Counted from the first letter of the stretch, positions 25,947 through 35,399 are shown. The stretch is 64,000 bases of DNA from an uncultured Selenomonas sp. (GCA_905372355.1 CAJPOT010000004.1:143535-207534); one strand, 5' to 3'. Numbers and translations: made by a program. Notes: generated from the letters alone by a model not told the origin.

Positions 25947-27500
25947 TCAACGCTTCATATTGATGACGGTTTCAAGCATCTCATCGCCGACCGTGATGAC
26001 CTTAGAGTTGGACTGGAAGCCCCTCTGCGTCACGACCATATCAGCGAACTCGTTAGCGATGTCGACATTCGACATCTCAAGCGCCGACGGCGTGAGCGTC
26101 AGCCCCAGGGCACTGACCGTCTTGATGTTCGCTGTGCCCGAGTTGTTCGACTCGCTGTAGAGATTCGCCCCTTTCTTCGTAAGGCCCTGTGCATTATCGA
26201 ACTGCGCGACGGCAACCTGTGCCAGCGAGCGCTTCTCACCATTCGTGTAAGTGCCCGTCAAGATGCCGCTCTGATCGGTGTTAATCTCCTTCAGCGTACC
26301 CGCAGGATGTCCATCGTAATCTGCCTTGATCGTATCACTGCCGCTGTACTGTGTGAGATTCGTAAGGTCCACCGACACATTCATCTCGTTAGAGGCACTC
26401 GGGCTAAGTGGACCGGAACCTGCGCCATTTTTCAAGGTCAATGTCGGATTGCCCGAGCCATCTCTGTATTTGCCATTTTGATAAAATCTCAGCACTTGCG
26501 CCTTCATCGTCACAGTCGTGTTGCCATCAACTTCCTTGATTGTGCACTTGCTGTCCGTAGTGGCCGCCGGGTCTGGATTGTAGGGATCAAGCTTTCCTGC
26601 AGCATCCGTTCCCGGACTCAAGGTGACACGCCACTTATCGACGCCCAGCGGCGAAGATGAAGTGTCGGGAATCTTTGTAAATAGGAGTGGCACCTTGTGT
26701 TCGTTGCCCAAGCTGTCATAAACCGTCGAAATCGTCGTGATTGGCAGACTCTCACCAACCTTGTAGCGGTAGCTACTCTTTGCCGTAATCGTACGCGTCG
26801 TACCGTCTGATAACGTCAAAGTAAGGGATGTGCTGCCCGTTACACCCGTAGGCAAAGAACCGCTGGTAAAATCAGTAGCCTGCGCCACGACTGCCTCTCC
26901 CGTGATCGAAGTTCCTGTCTGATCGACAATCTTCGTAATCGTCGGCACCGACGAGTTCATATTACCCTTGTAGGTGACCGTCGTCGTCTTCCGCGCCCCC
27001 ATGCTGCGCATCGCATCCTTGATCTGGATGCCCTCAGGCGTGCTCTTCGTATCGATGTTGCCGTCTTCATCGGCGTTCCACCCAACGACATGATGCCCCG
27101 AGCCAGGGACAACATAGTTGTAATTCGCATCAAAGGAAAACGCTCCTGCGCGCGTATAATACTTGTCTTTGCCACCCTTATCGGTCGAGACAACAAAGAG
27201 TCCGTTGCCCGACAAAGCAAGATCCGTATTCTTTCCCGTCGACTGCGTCGAAGCGTCATTGAAGAGCAAGTCAATGCTTGCAACGCCGACGCCGAGGCCG
27301 ATCTGCTTGGGGTTTGTACCGCCGACAGTATCCGTCGGCGCGGCAGCGCCCGTCTGCGTCTGATAGAGCGTGTCTGCAAACGTCACACGGCTCGATTTGA
27401 AACCAATCGTATTGACATTCGCGATGTTGTTGCCTATGACGTCCATGCGCGTCTGGTGGCTCTTAAGCCCCGATACGCCGGAGAAAAGAGAACGCATCAT
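25947..27500 (-). CDS. flgE: Flagellar hook protein FlgE
   Basis: The 517-residue protein has the N-terminal rod/hook signature SGVSGLKSHQTRMDVIGNNIANVNTIGFKSSRVTF and the matching C-terminal helix ALEMSNVDIANEFADMVVTQRGFQSNSKVI. The central part (about 150-400) is variable and beta-rich with many Thr/Ser/Gly residues, as for the exposed hook domain. AAAGGAG lies upstream of the first ATG; a second ATG follows directly. It is flanked on both sides by intergenic hairpins. Confidence 0.95.
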   Translation of the reverse strand: MMRSLFSGVSGLKSHQTRMDVIGNNIANVNTIGFKSSRVTFADTLYQTQTGAAAPTDTVGGTNPKQIGLGVGVASIDLLFNDASTQSTGKNTDLALSGNGLFVVSTDKGGKDKYYTRAGAFSFDANYNYVVPGSGHHVVGWNADEDGNIDTKSTPEGIQIKDAMRSMGARKTTTVTYKGNMNSSVPTITKIVDQTGTSITGEAVVAQATDFTSGSLPTGVTGSTSLTLTLSDGTTRTITAKSSYRYKVGESLPITTISTVYDSLGNEHKVPLLFTKIPDTSSSPLGVDKWRVTLSPGTDAAGKLDPYNPDPAATTDSKCTIKEVDGNTTVTMKAQVLRFYQNGKYRDGSGNPTLTLKNGAGSGPLSPSASNEMNVSVDLTNLTQYSGSDTIKADYDGHPAGTLKEINTDQSGILTGTYTNGEKRSLAQVAVAQFDNAQGLTKKGANLYSESNNSGTANIKTVSALGLTLTPSALEMSNVDIANEFADMVVTQRGFQSNSKVITVGDEMLETVINMKR

Positions 27501-27531
27501 AATGTATCAATCTCCTTTATTTGGTGCAGCT

Positions 27532-27584
27532 GGAAGGGCGGGCGAACCCGCCTTCCCCGGCTCGCTTCTGTCAGTCGGCGAGCC
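27532..27584 (-). other. Hairpins upstream of flgE
   Basis: Two hairpins occupy the 105-nt gap before flgE. At 27559-27584, GGCTCGC pairs with GCGAGCC. At 27532-27556, GGAAGG and CGGG pair with CCCG and CCTTCC. The minus strand has no U run after them, so termination is not expected. They could act as a 5' stabiliser or processing site for the flgE mRNA. Confidence 0.55.
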
Positions 27585-27605
27585 AAAGCCTCCCGAAGGA
27601 CCAGC

Positions 27606-27980
27606 TCAGAGAATCGCTGCACTGTCGATGTTCGTGAAAATATTGTCCTTGGCGCTCATGCCGTCCATGGCCGTGATGACCGTCCTGTTCCTGATACTCA
27701 CGACGAGCGCGACGTCGTTCATATAGATCAGGGATTCCCTTGCCCCCTTCGAAGCCATCTTGTTGACGGCGTCGCCAAGCCTTGAAAGTTCTTCATCGCT
27801 GAGGTCGATGCCACGCGCTCTCATGCGTTCTGTGGCATGAGCCGAAAAGCTGACCTCGGATTTGGCCTTCTCAAGCTCGGCAGCAAAGGAAGGGGCATTC
27901 TTCTGCGATGCCGGCTGTTTTGCAGCAGGCATCTGCGGCAGGAGCGGCTGGGACGGAAGGTAAATTCTTGCGTCAGCCAT
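27606..27980 (-). CDS. Conserved flagellar operon protein of the TIGR02530 type
   Basis: The 124 residues have a proline-rich start and a conserved C-terminal half around ERMRARGIDLSDEELSRLGDAV and RESLIYMNDVALVVSIRNRTVITAMDG. This matches the small family encoded between flgD and flgE in Firmicutes, whose exact role is unknown. There is no signal peptide or membrane helix. GGAGGAG precedes the ATG, and flgD ends 15 nt upstream. Confidence 0.85.
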   Translation of the reverse strand: MADARIYLPSQPLLPQMPAAKQPASQKNAPSFAAELEKAKSEVSFSAHATERMRARGIDLSDEELSRLGDAVNKMASKGARESLIYMNDVALVVSIRNRTVITAMDGMSAKDNIFTNIDSAAIL

Positions 27981-27995
27981 ATTCTCCTCCGTGCT

Positions 27996-28541
27996 TCATG
28001 TTCCCGATGCGGAGGCTTTCTTCGTCGGCGGATCGGCAATCGCTTCAATTTCCGAAACCTCGACCTCATGCAGCTTGCCCTTCGCATCCTGTGCGACGAC
28101 CATCGGCTTGCCGTTCAAAACCTTGACGCCTCGGACATTTCCTGCAAAGGTTTCCGAATTGGTCTTGGGATTTCCCTCCGCATCCTTCGTCTTCGTCACG
28201 TGCGTCCACTGGATGTTCTTGCCAATCATATTGCTCAAAGAGCCGACAAGCACGGAGCTGTCGATGTTCGATACGAGCTTCGAGACGTTTTCAAAGCCTT
28301 TGACCATCTGTGTCATCTGCTCGAGCGACGAGAACTGCGCGAGCTGGGCAATGTACTGCGTGTTGTCGTCCGGGCTCAGAGGATCCTGATGTCTGAGCTG
28401 CGTCACAAGAAGCTGTAGGAAGGCATCCTTGCCGAGCGAGTCGTTCTTCCTAACCGTCTTTCCCTGCTGCGCCGCTTCATACTTGGCACGATCATACTTC
28501 ACACCATCGACCGTGATGGTGTTGAGGTTTGTTCCGTTCAT
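27996..28541 (-). CDS. flgD: Hook assembly (hook cap) protein FlgD
   Basis: The 181-residue product has the conserved N-terminal FlgD core LGKDAFLQLLVTQLRHQDPLSPDDNTQYIAQLAQFSSLEQM (about 35-75), which scaffolds hook polymerisation, then a short beta-rich C-terminal part without the long extension of enteric FlgD. AGGAG lies upstream of the ATG. It follows fliK by 32 nt. Confidence 0.95.
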   Translation of the reverse strand: MNGTNLNTITVDGVKYDRAKYEAAQQGKTVRKNDSLGKDAFLQLLVTQLRHQDPLSPDDNTQYIAQLAQFSSLEQMTQMVKGFENVSKLVSNIDSSVLVGSLSNMIGKNIQWTHVTKTKDAEGNPKTNSETFAGNVRGVKVLNGKPMVVAQDAKGKLHEVEVSEIEAIADPPTKKASASGT

Positions 28542-28573
28542 ATCGTTCTCCTTTCTTCATTATCTTGAAATCA

Positions 28574-30316
28574 TCAAATGCGATAGTCCACGCCGTCCTG
28601 TGCGAGCACGCCCTGCTGTGCATTCGCTGCGAGAGCCTGCTGCTCCTCTTCAAAGGATGCAAGAGCCTGCTGAGCGTCACGCCCCTGGCTGCTGCCCTGA
28701 CCGCTATGCTGTGCATAACGAGCGTTCGCGTCCTGCTGACCGTCCATCAGCGAATTGTCGCCAAGACCTGCATAAACGCCAACATTGTCGACCTTCAATC
28801 CCTGCGCCTGCAGCTCGTGTTTGAGTTGGATCATCGAAGTCTCGATGATGGCGCGCACAGAAGCATTGTCCGTGTGGAACGTCGCATTGACCGCGCCGCT
28901 TGCGGCGACGGAAACCTTGAGCGTCAGTTCGCCAAGATGCTCTGGCTTCAAGCGGATGACCATCTCTGTCTGTTCGGGCATACGTAGAAGCCTTGCCTGC
29001 TCGACGATCTGCCTTGCCACCTCGTAGTCTTTCTGTGGAGCTGCGGATGCTGTCGACTGCACTTCGGCAGTTTCCTGCAATGCGGTCTGGAACGTCACGC
29101 CGGGATTCGCCTGGGAAGCATGACCCACCTCCTGGCCTCCTTGCGGAGTCTGTGCGGCTTCTGTAAAAAGCTGCATGGCAGAACTCGCCTTCGGTTTCGC
29201 TGCGCTTCCACCCAATGCCTGTGTTGCTGCAGTCTGGAAAAACGCATTGTTTTCCTGCGCCCTGTCATCCTGCGATGCCTGTTGCTCGTTAAAGAACCCG
29301 GCAAAGTTCCCATTCGAAGAACTTTGTGTCAGATCTTGCCCCCCTTCTGCCAGATTAGCAGACTGTATCGGAGCGACCTTGGTGTCCACAGTCGAAACAG
29401 GCAACGGCGTCGCTTCTCCATTCAGAGTCGAGGAAGCTGCAGTCTGACGCGAACTTTCTACTGTCCCCGTCGTAACCGAAGCCATCGGCTGTCGGGCCAA
29501 GGTACGCAAAAGCACATCGGGCAATTCCGCGTCAGCTTCCACCATATTTAGATCCGCCGGCAGAGAAGCCTCTACCGATTCCGCAGTGAAGATGTCTGCT
29601 TCTATCTGCGATGGATATTCTGTCGCTGCAAGCATTCCTGCTTGCGACGTCGGCAACAAGGTTCTGTGAGGAAGCGCTCGGAGCAAGTCCTGTTCCGTCC
29701 TTTCGCTGCGTGAAAGCAGTGCAGCAAGATGGTTTATATCCGCAGCCTTGTTCTGTGGCACCTCCTGCATCTTCGCAGCGCCGTCACCGGCCTTGTCCTG
29801 CGAAACTGCCGCCTTTGTTTCACCCACGGGCATCTCGTCCTGCGGCGAAAGTTCCACGTCCCCTTGTTGTATTGCAGCTTTATCCAACAAAGCGATTGAG
29901 GCAGGGTCCGTTGTCTCCTCCACGGAGGCAGGCAACACCACCAAGACGGACGTTTCCGACTGTGCGGCTTCGCCAACAGCAGCGACATTCTTCACCGAGG
30001 CATTTTTAACGGCCTCCACGGTTTCCACCGCTTCTGCCGCCGGATTTCCAGTACTGAGATCCGCCTGTTTCGTTTGCTGCGAAGCGGCAAGCGATGCGGC
30101 CAAGGGATCCTTTTCTGCGGCTTCCACCGTCCCGGCAAGACTCTGCTTCAGCGTCTTGAGCTTTGCAAGCGTCCTGTCGAACGACGGATTCTTCGCCCCG
30201 CGATCAGCCGTCGTCCCCGCCTGACTTGCAGGACGCACAGCCTCGACGGCGTTTGTCTTCATCGTCTTATTTGGTGCCGGTGCAACATTCATGAGATTCA
30301 CCTGTACATCATTCAT
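28574..30316 (-). CDS. fliK: Flagellar hook-length control protein FliK
   Basis: The ATG at 30316 has AGGAGG 8 nt upstream, giving 580 residues. Most of the protein is a low-complexity, Ala/Gln/Thr/Glu-rich ruler region with little expected structure. A conserved C-terminal domain (about 430-515: MPEQTEMVIRLKPEHLGELTLKV and later QLKHELQAQGLKV) contacts FlhB to switch export specificity. A Gln/Ala-rich tail follows. The length is within the broad FliK range. Confidence 0.93.
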   Translation of the reverse strand: MNDVQVNLMNVAPAPNKTMKTNAVEAVRPASQAGTTADRGAKNPSFDRTLAKLKTLKQSLAGTVEAAEKDPLAASLAASQQTKQADLSTGNPAAEAVETVEAVKNASVKNVAAVGEAAQSETSVLVVLPASVEETTDPASIALLDKAAIQQGDVELSPQDEMPVGETKAAVSQDKAGDGAAKMQEVPQNKAADINHLAALLSRSERTEQDLLRALPHRTLLPTSQAGMLAATEYPSQIEADIFTAESVEASLPADLNMVEADAELPDVLLRTLARQPMASVTTGTVESSRQTAASSTLNGEATPLPVSTVDTKVAPIQSANLAEGGQDLTQSSSNGNFAGFFNEQQASQDDRAQENNAFFQTAATQALGGSAAKPKASSAMQLFTEAAQTPQGGQEVGHASQANPGVTFQTALQETAEVQSTASAAPQKDYEVARQIVEQARLLRMPEQTEMVIRLKPEHLGELTLKVSVAASGAVNATFHTDNASVRAIIETSMIQLKHELQAQGLKVDNVGVYAGLGDNSLMDGQQDANARYAQHSGQGSSQGRDAQQALASFEEEQQALAANAQQGVLAQDGVDYRI

Positions 30317-30378
30317 CTTTATCACCTCCTTTCAAATAAGCTTATATAGCATCAGGCAGAGCCTGCTGCTTGCCGTTT

Positions 30379-31005
30379 TCACTGTGCCGTCTCATCTGTC
30401 GGCTGGCTTTCATCCGCTGCATTCTGTGGATTCTGTCCTTGACGGTCGAGCGGCGAGATGACCTTCTTCGGCACACCTGTATACATAAGTTTCGTCAAGC
30501 GAGCCGACTGGTCGGCATCCATCGCAGCAAGCGTTTTCGCCGCCTGTGATTCATCCATCTTCTGCAGGATGGCGACGGAGAGATCGTCGTCGAGATCTTT
30601 CATGACCTCGGCCGCCTGCTGCGGTTTCATCTCGTTGTAAACGCGCGCGAGCTTCGAGACACGCTTCTTTTCCTGCGCCTCGCGCTCCTTCATCTGCTTC
30701 TCAATTTCTTCCTTCGTCAGCACTTTGGGTTTCGATGTCCCCTTATCCTTGTCTTTGTCAGGATTCGGCTTGCTGTCCGTCATTTCTTCCTTCGTCTTTC
30801 CCACCGCCTCTTCCTTCGGCGTCTCTCCCGTCTCAGGCGCAGGCTTTACGAAGAATTCCCCGATGATAGGCATATCGTATAATTTCAGTTTCTCATTCAT
30901 CGTACTCGCATCAAAGATCTGCAAGTACACGCCGAGCAGGAAGCCTCCCACGACAAGCACGAGCAGCAATATTGCGGCGAGTGCGATTTTGACCATCTTC
31001 TTCAT
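30379..31005 (-). CDS. MotE-like membrane protein (MgtE N-terminal-like domain)
   Basis: The 208 residues contain one N-terminal membrane helix (about 5-28), a charged Lys/Glu/Asp linker and coiled coil (about 70-118), and a C-terminal helical domain YNEMKPQQAAEVMKDLDDDLSVAILQKMDESQAAKTLAAMD resembling the N domain of MgtE. Proteins of this shape (MotE, YlxF) lie between fliJ and fliK in Firmicutes. In Helicobacter, MotE chaperones the stator protein MotC. Its role here is inferred. Confidence 0.82.
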   Translation of the reverse strand: MKKMVKIALAAILLLVLVVGGFLLGVYLQIFDASTMNEKLKLYDMPIIGEFFVKPAPETGETPKEEAVGKTKEEMTDSKPNPDKDKDKGTSKPKVLTKEEIEKQMKEREAQEKKRVSKLARVYNEMKPQQAAEVMKDLDDDLSVAILQKMDESQAAKTLAAMDADQSARLTKLMYTGVPKKVISPLDRQGQNPQNAADESQPTDETAQ

Positions 31006-31080
31006 TTCGGGCTTCTGCTCCTTTCGGGACTGCGCAGGACTCTCCCAGCGAAAAGTCCCTCCTTCATTCCCCGCATCTCT

Positions 31081-31686
31081 TTATCGATAGAGGTCGAGAA
31101 CCTTATTCACGTAATTCTGCGTCTCAGCGTAAGGCGGCACGCCATCATAGTCCTTAACCGCCTGAGGGCCTGCATTGTAGGCAGCAATCGCTTTTTTCAT
31201 GTCGCCGCCGAACGTATCGAGCATCTGCTTGAGGTAATGCGCACCACCCTCGATATTCTGCTTCTCGTCGTAGGGATTGACGCCGAGCGCTGCCGCCGTA
31301 TCTGGCATCAGCTGCATGACGCCAACGGCTCCGACGTCGGACACCTCACTCTGATTGCCGCTTGACTCCGCTTCTGCGACAGCAGCGACGAGGCGCGAGT
31401 CAAGTCCGTACTTCGCCGCGGCTTCCTGGATGAATCGCGTCGTCTCATTCGATGCGCCAGAAAGCTGTGTGGAAGCCTCGGTGGGCGTCATCTTTGCGGC
31501 ATCCGTCTTTGCTGTCGCTCCCACCCCAGTCGTCTGCGGCGGGGTCGCGCCGTCGTTCTTCTTGAGTTCAGCATCCAATGCTCGCTGGAAGCCAACCGCC
31601 GTGCCGGGCACGGGGCCTTCGATGCCGAATCTCCTCTGGATTTCAGATATTCTCGCCTGTATTGCCTCAACGCCCGAGAGTTCCAT
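31081..31686 (-). CDS. Lytic transglycosylase (SLT domain) of the flagellar operon
   Basis: The 201-residue product has a C-terminal soluble lytic transglycosylase domain: the catalytic Glu lies in VAAVAEAESSGNQSEVSDVGAVGVMQLMPDTA, followed by NIEGGAHYLKQML and AIAAYNAGPQAV. It would cleave peptidoglycan so that the rod can pass. No signal peptide is visible in the first 40 residues, so secretion through the flagellar export system, as for FlgJ, is plausible. The ATG at 31686 is favoured by GGAG 10 nt upstream; the ATG three codons earlier is too close to it. Confidence 0.88.
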   Translation of the reverse strand: MELSGVEAIQARISEIQRRFGIEGPVPGTAVGFQRALDAELKKNDGATPPQTTGVGATAKTDAAKMTPTEASTQLSGASNETTRFIQEAAAKYGLDSRLVAAVAEAESSGNQSEVSDVGAVGVMQLMPDTAAALGVNPYDEKQNIEGGAHYLKQMLDTFGGDMKKAIAAYNAGPQAVKDYDGVPPYAETQNYVNKVLDLYR

Positions 31687-31705
31687 CACGTTCATTCTCC
31701 TTATC

Positions 31706-32158
31706 CTACATGTTTATGCCCCGCATATAGAGCTGCAAGCCAATCTCATCCAAAAGCTTCTGCTCCTCGAGAAGTGCCTCTTCCTTGTATTGCTGAAGCC
31801 GCTTCGCCTTGAGCTGCTCGATGCTCTTAAGCTTGTTCATAATCAGCAGGAGCGCTTTGAGTCTTTTTTGCCGTTCTGCGCGGCTTCTGAGAATCTGCTC
31901 CTGTTGATTTTCAATCTGTCCCCTTTTCCATTCGAAGAAACTGTTGAATGTCAAGAGCCGTCCGAGAGAAATCGTATGCCCATCCGTCAATCGATCATAA
32001 TCCTTCTTGCCTTGCTGCATTTCCGCCAGAAGTTCGCCGAGCTTCTCCTTGTCTGCTTCGAGCCTCCTCGACGCCTCAGCAAACTGCACTTCAGCCTCTT
32101 CCTTTTTCGAACGCGTGACCTTCAGCAGGGTTTCCAATTTGAAGCGAAATCTCTTCAT
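31706..32158 (-). CDS. fliJ: Flagellar export protein FliJ
   Basis: The 150-residue protein is almost wholly an antiparallel coiled coil, beginning MKRFRFKLETLLKV, which is typical of FliJ. It acts as the central stalk of the export ATPase and escorts chaperones. The ATG at 32158 has GAGGGGTG 6 nt upstream. It follows fliI by 15 nt. Confidence 0.92.
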   Translation of the reverse strand: MKRFRFKLETLLKVTRSKKEEAEVQFAEASRRLEADKEKLGELLAEMQQGKKDYDRLTDGHTISLGRLLTFNSFFEWKRGQIENQQEQILRSRAERQKRLKALLLIMNKLKSIEQLKAKRLQQYKEEALLEEQKLLDEIGLQLYMRGINM

Positions 32159-32173
32159 CAGGCGCACCCCTCA

Positions 32174-33601
32174 TCAGATTGCTTCCAACGCCTTTTCCGT
32201 CTCTTCGTAGGAACTCTGCTCGAAGATCCCTTGGCAGAGAAAGTCGTTAATCGCATCGATCTTCGCGACTGCTGTATCGATCTTTTGGCTCGACCCCTTG
32301 ACATAGGCACCGATGTGAATGAGATCCTCCGCCTCCTTGTAGACCGCCATCAAGGCACGCAAGTTCTGCGCCGCCTTGAGGTGTGCATCATCGACAACCT
32401 CGTTCATGACGCGCGAGACACTTGCGAGCACGTCGATAGCAGGGAAATGGTTCTGTGCGGCAATGGCACGCGACAGGACGATGTGGCCATCAAGGATACT
32501 GCGCACGGCGTCAGCGATTGGCTCGTTCATGTCATCGCCATCGACGAGCACAGTGTAGATGCCTGTGATCGACCCCTTGCGGCTCGTCCCTGCACGTTCC
32601 AAGAGGCGCGGCAGGAGCGCGAACACCGACGGTGTATAACCGCGCGTCGCCGGCGGCTCACCAATTGTCAGACCGACCTCGCGCTGTGCCATGGCGAAGC
32701 GCGTGACGGAATCCATCATGAGCACGACGCGCTTGCCCTGGTCCCGGAAGTACTCGGCGATGGCGGTCGCCGTCATCGCGCCCTTGATGCGTACGAGCGC
32801 CGGCTTATCCGACGTAGCGACGACGACGACGGAGCGCTTTAAGCCCTCCTCGCCGAGGTCGCGTTCAATGAACTCCTTGACCTCGCGCCCGCGCTCGCCG
32901 ACGAGTGCAATGACGCTGATGTCGGCTTCCGTATTGCGCGCGATCATGGAGAGGAGCGTCGACTTGCCAACGCCCGACCCCGCCATGATACCGATGCGCT
33001 GCCCATCGCCGAGTGTGATAAGCCCGTCGATAGCGCGCACGCCAACGTAGAGCGAGTCCTGTATGCGCGGCCGTTCGAGCGGCGACGGTGGATCGGCCTG
33101 CAGCGGATAGTCGCGCTTGCAAAGGAGCGGCCCCTTGCCGTCGATCGGCTCGCCGAGTCCGTCGAGGACGCGGCCCAGAAGTTCCGGGCCAACTTGCACC
33201 TGCAGAGTCCTCTGCGCCGAAACAACCTCGCAACCAGGACCGATTCCCTGCATCTCGCCGATGGGCATCAAGAGCACATGTCCATCGCGAAAGCCCACGA
33301 CCTCTGCCGGTATCGGTTCGACATGCGGGAAGCGTGACTTCACATAGCAAAGTTCGCCCATGCTCACGTTCGGCCCCGCAGATTCAATAACGAGTCCGAT
33401 GACCTGCACGATTTTGCCGCTCATTTTGATTGACTCACAGGTACTTACGGCGTCGAGGAACTTTTGCACGTTGATGCGCAGACGCCCATCGCCCGTCAGG
33501 ACGGCGTCGCCTCCGTCGTCAAAGACGACAGGCTGCACCTCGTCCTCCCATGATGAAGTTTCCCATTCAGAAGTCCCGCGAACTTCCTGCAAGTCATTCA
33601 T
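32174..33601 (-). CDS. fliI: Flagellum-specific export ATPase FliI
   Basis: The 475 residues match the F1-beta-like export ATPase: Walker A in GIMAGSGVGKSTLLSMIA, GERGREVKEFIERDLG, Walker B in RVVLMMDSVTRFAMAQREVGL, and GEPPATRGYTPSVFALLPRLLERAG. It powers early steps of flagellar protein export with FliH and FliJ. The ATG at 33601 overlaps the fliH stop (ATGA). Confidence 0.97.
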   Translation of the reverse strand: MNDLQEVRGTSEWETSSWEDEVQPVVFDDGGDAVLTGDGRLRINVQKFLDAVSTCESIKMSGKIVQVIGLVIESAGPNVSMGELCYVKSRFPHVEPIPAEVVGFRDGHVLLMPIGEMQGIGPGCEVVSAQRTLQVQVGPELLGRVLDGLGEPIDGKGPLLCKRDYPLQADPPSPLERPRIQDSLYVGVRAIDGLITLGDGQRIGIMAGSGVGKSTLLSMIARNTEADISVIALVGERGREVKEFIERDLGEEGLKRSVVVVATSDKPALVRIKGAMTATAIAEYFRDQGKRVVLMMDSVTRFAMAQREVGLTIGEPPATRGYTPSVFALLPRLLERAGTSRKGSITGIYTVLVDGDDMNEPIADAVRSILDGHIVLSRAIAAQNHFPAIDVLASVSRVMNEVVDDAHLKAAQNLRALMAVYKEAEDLIHIGAYVKGSSQKIDTAVAKIDAINDFLCQGIFEQSSYEETEKALEAI

Positions 33602-34389
33602 AAACACACTTCCTGTATTGCTTTCTTCACCAATTCAATCTGCGTCGCCAAACGCGCATCGACATTGCCATTCGGTGTCTCAAGCACGCAGTCGCCAGGT
33701 TTGAGTCCGGCATCCGACTTGACGAGGAGCACCGCCTGTCCTTCAAGCATCTGCTGAAACTCCGACTGTGCCATAAGCACGAATTCGTAGGAGTCCGGTG
33801 CGACGTAGACAACGACTTCCGCCTGATCGCGCACCTTCATCAAGGCCTTGCGCACGAGAGGCAGGACGATCTGCGGCGCATCGATGAAATGCTGCGGCAG
33901 AATCTGCTCGACGACATGCATCGCTATACTTGTGACATCCTCTTCTGCCATTTGCAGATAGATTTTGCGAGCCTCAAGCGCCGCGTTCATCAAGGCGCCC
34001 GCCTTATCGTTCGCTGCTGCAAGGATGTCCTCGCAGTCTTCTGCAGCCTTCTTCATCCCCGCTTTGTGCCCTTCTTCGAAGCCCTCCGCTTTGCCCGTTT
34101 CGCGCGCCTCTTCCTTGATCTCCTCGGCGAGATTGCGCGCATCCGCCTCGCTGCGTTCGCTCGCGTACTCGGCATCTTGCACCATCATCGCACACTTCTC
34201 GCGCGTCTCCTCAAGCAAGGTATCCGCCTTCAGCTCCTTTTCCCTTACATAGGCAAGGCGCTCAGCAAGCGATTCCTCCGTGACACCCTCTAGTTCCTTA
34301 GGGAGCACCTTGGGCTTCGGCGGCGGAGGCGGCGGCTCAACGATGCGAGCTTCTTCCTGCCACATCGTGGTTCTGATTATCCTAGACAA
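33598..34389 (-). CDS. fliH: Flagellar export ATPase regulator FliH
   Basis: The 263-residue protein has an N-terminal proline run, a long charged coiled coil with GxxxG-like spacing (about 75-125, GKAEGFEEGHKAGMKK) and a C-terminal FliH/VATPase-E domain (MHVVEQILPQHFIDAPQIVLPLVRKALMKV). It links FliI to the C-ring. The apparent start is a TTG overlapping the end of fliG by 8 nt, suggesting coupled translation. Confidence 0.9.
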   Translation of the reverse strand: MSRIIRTTMWQEEARIVEPPPPPPKPKVLPKELEGVTEESLAERLAYVREKELKADTLLEETREKCAMMVQDAEYASERSEADARNLAEEIKEEARETGKAEGFEEGHKAGMKKAAEDCEDILAAANDKAGALMNAALEARKIYLQMAEEDVTSIAMHVVEQILPQHFIDAPQIVLPLVRKALMKVRDQAEVVVYVAPDSYEFVLMAQSEFQQMLEGQAVLLVKSDAGLKPGDCVLETPNGNVDARLATQIELVKKAIQEVCL

Positions 34390-35398
34390 TCATCTCGTCA
34401 CCCTTTCCGCGTGCAACGACGATCTCACCCTTGTCCTCCAAGCTGCGGATGACATTGACAACCTTCTGCTGCGCCTCTTCGACGTCGCGAATCTTGACAG
34501 GCCCCATAAACTCGATTTCTTCACGCAGCATATCGGCTGCACGCTTCGACATATTCTTGTAGAGCTTGTCGGCAACCTCTTTCGGCGTAGCCTTGAGGGC
34601 GAGTGACAAATCCTTCGTGTCGACCTCTCTGAGCACCATTTGCAGCGAGCGATCGTCGAGTACGACGATGTCCTCGAAAACGAACATGAGGCGCTTGATC
34701 TCTTCCGTAAGTTCGGGGTTGTCGACCTCGAGTGTTTCCGTGATCGTCTTTTCCGTCGTACGGTCGACGCGATTCAGGATCTCGACGACAGCCTTTACGC
34801 CGCCCGCCGAGGTAAAGTCCTGCGTGACGAGCGAGGACAATTTGCGCTCCAAGACCTTCTCCACCTCTCGTATAATGTCCGGGGACGTGCGGTCCATCGT
34901 CGCGATGCGCTTCGTGACCTCCGCCTGCTTGTCGGGCGGCAGAGATCCCATGAGAATCGCCGCCTGATCGGGATCGAGGTAAGCCATGATCAGAGCGATC
35001 GTCTGCGGATGCTCGTTCTGGATGAAATTCAAGAGCTGACTCGGATCGGTCTTGTGCAGAAAGTCGAACGGACGTGCCTGCAGACTTGCCGTCAGGCGAC
35101 TGAGAATGAGCTTCGCCTTCTCTGCACCAAGAGCCTTTTCCAAGATGTTCTGTGCATACTCAAGGCCTCCAGCCGACAAATAGCTCTTCGCCATGAGCAT
35201 CTGATAGAACTCACTGATGACCGCTTTTTTCTGGTCGGCTGGCACTTTCTTCTGATTCGCAATCTGCAGCGTTACAGACTCTATTTCTTCCTCATTCATA
35301 TGTTGAAAGAGGAGTGCCGAACTCTCGGCGCCAAGTGCGATGAAGAGGACTGCCGCCTTCTGTCGCCCCGTCAAGGGCGGATTCTTCTGTTCAGCCAT
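34382..35398 (-). CDS. fliG: Flagellar motor switch protein FliG
   Basis: The 338 residues contain the N-terminal domain (LTGRQKAAVLFIALG), the middle EHPQTIALIMAYLDPDQAAIL motif and the C-terminal torque domain with MFVFEDIVVLDDRSLQMVLREVD and GPVKIRDVEEAQQKVVNVIRSLEDKGEI. FliG transmits stator torque to the rotor. The ATG at 35398 has GGGGG about 10 nt upstream. Confidence 0.97.
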   Translation of the reverse strand: MAEQKNPPLTGRQKAAVLFIALGAESSALLFQHMNEEEIESVTLQIANQKKVPADQKKAVISEFYQMLMAKSYLSAGGLEYAQNILEKALGAEKAKLILSRLTASLQARPFDFLHKTDPSQLLNFIQNEHPQTIALIMAYLDPDQAAILMGSLPPDKQAEVTKRIATMDRTSPDIIREVEKVLERKLSSLVTQDFTSAGGVKAVVEILNRVDRTTEKTITETLEVDNPELTEEIKRLMFVFEDIVVLDDRSLQMVLREVDTKDLSLALKATPKEVADKLYKNMSKRAADMLREEIEFMGPVKIRDVEEAQQKVVNVIRSLEDKGEIVVARGKGDEMIV

Positions 35399-35399
35399 A

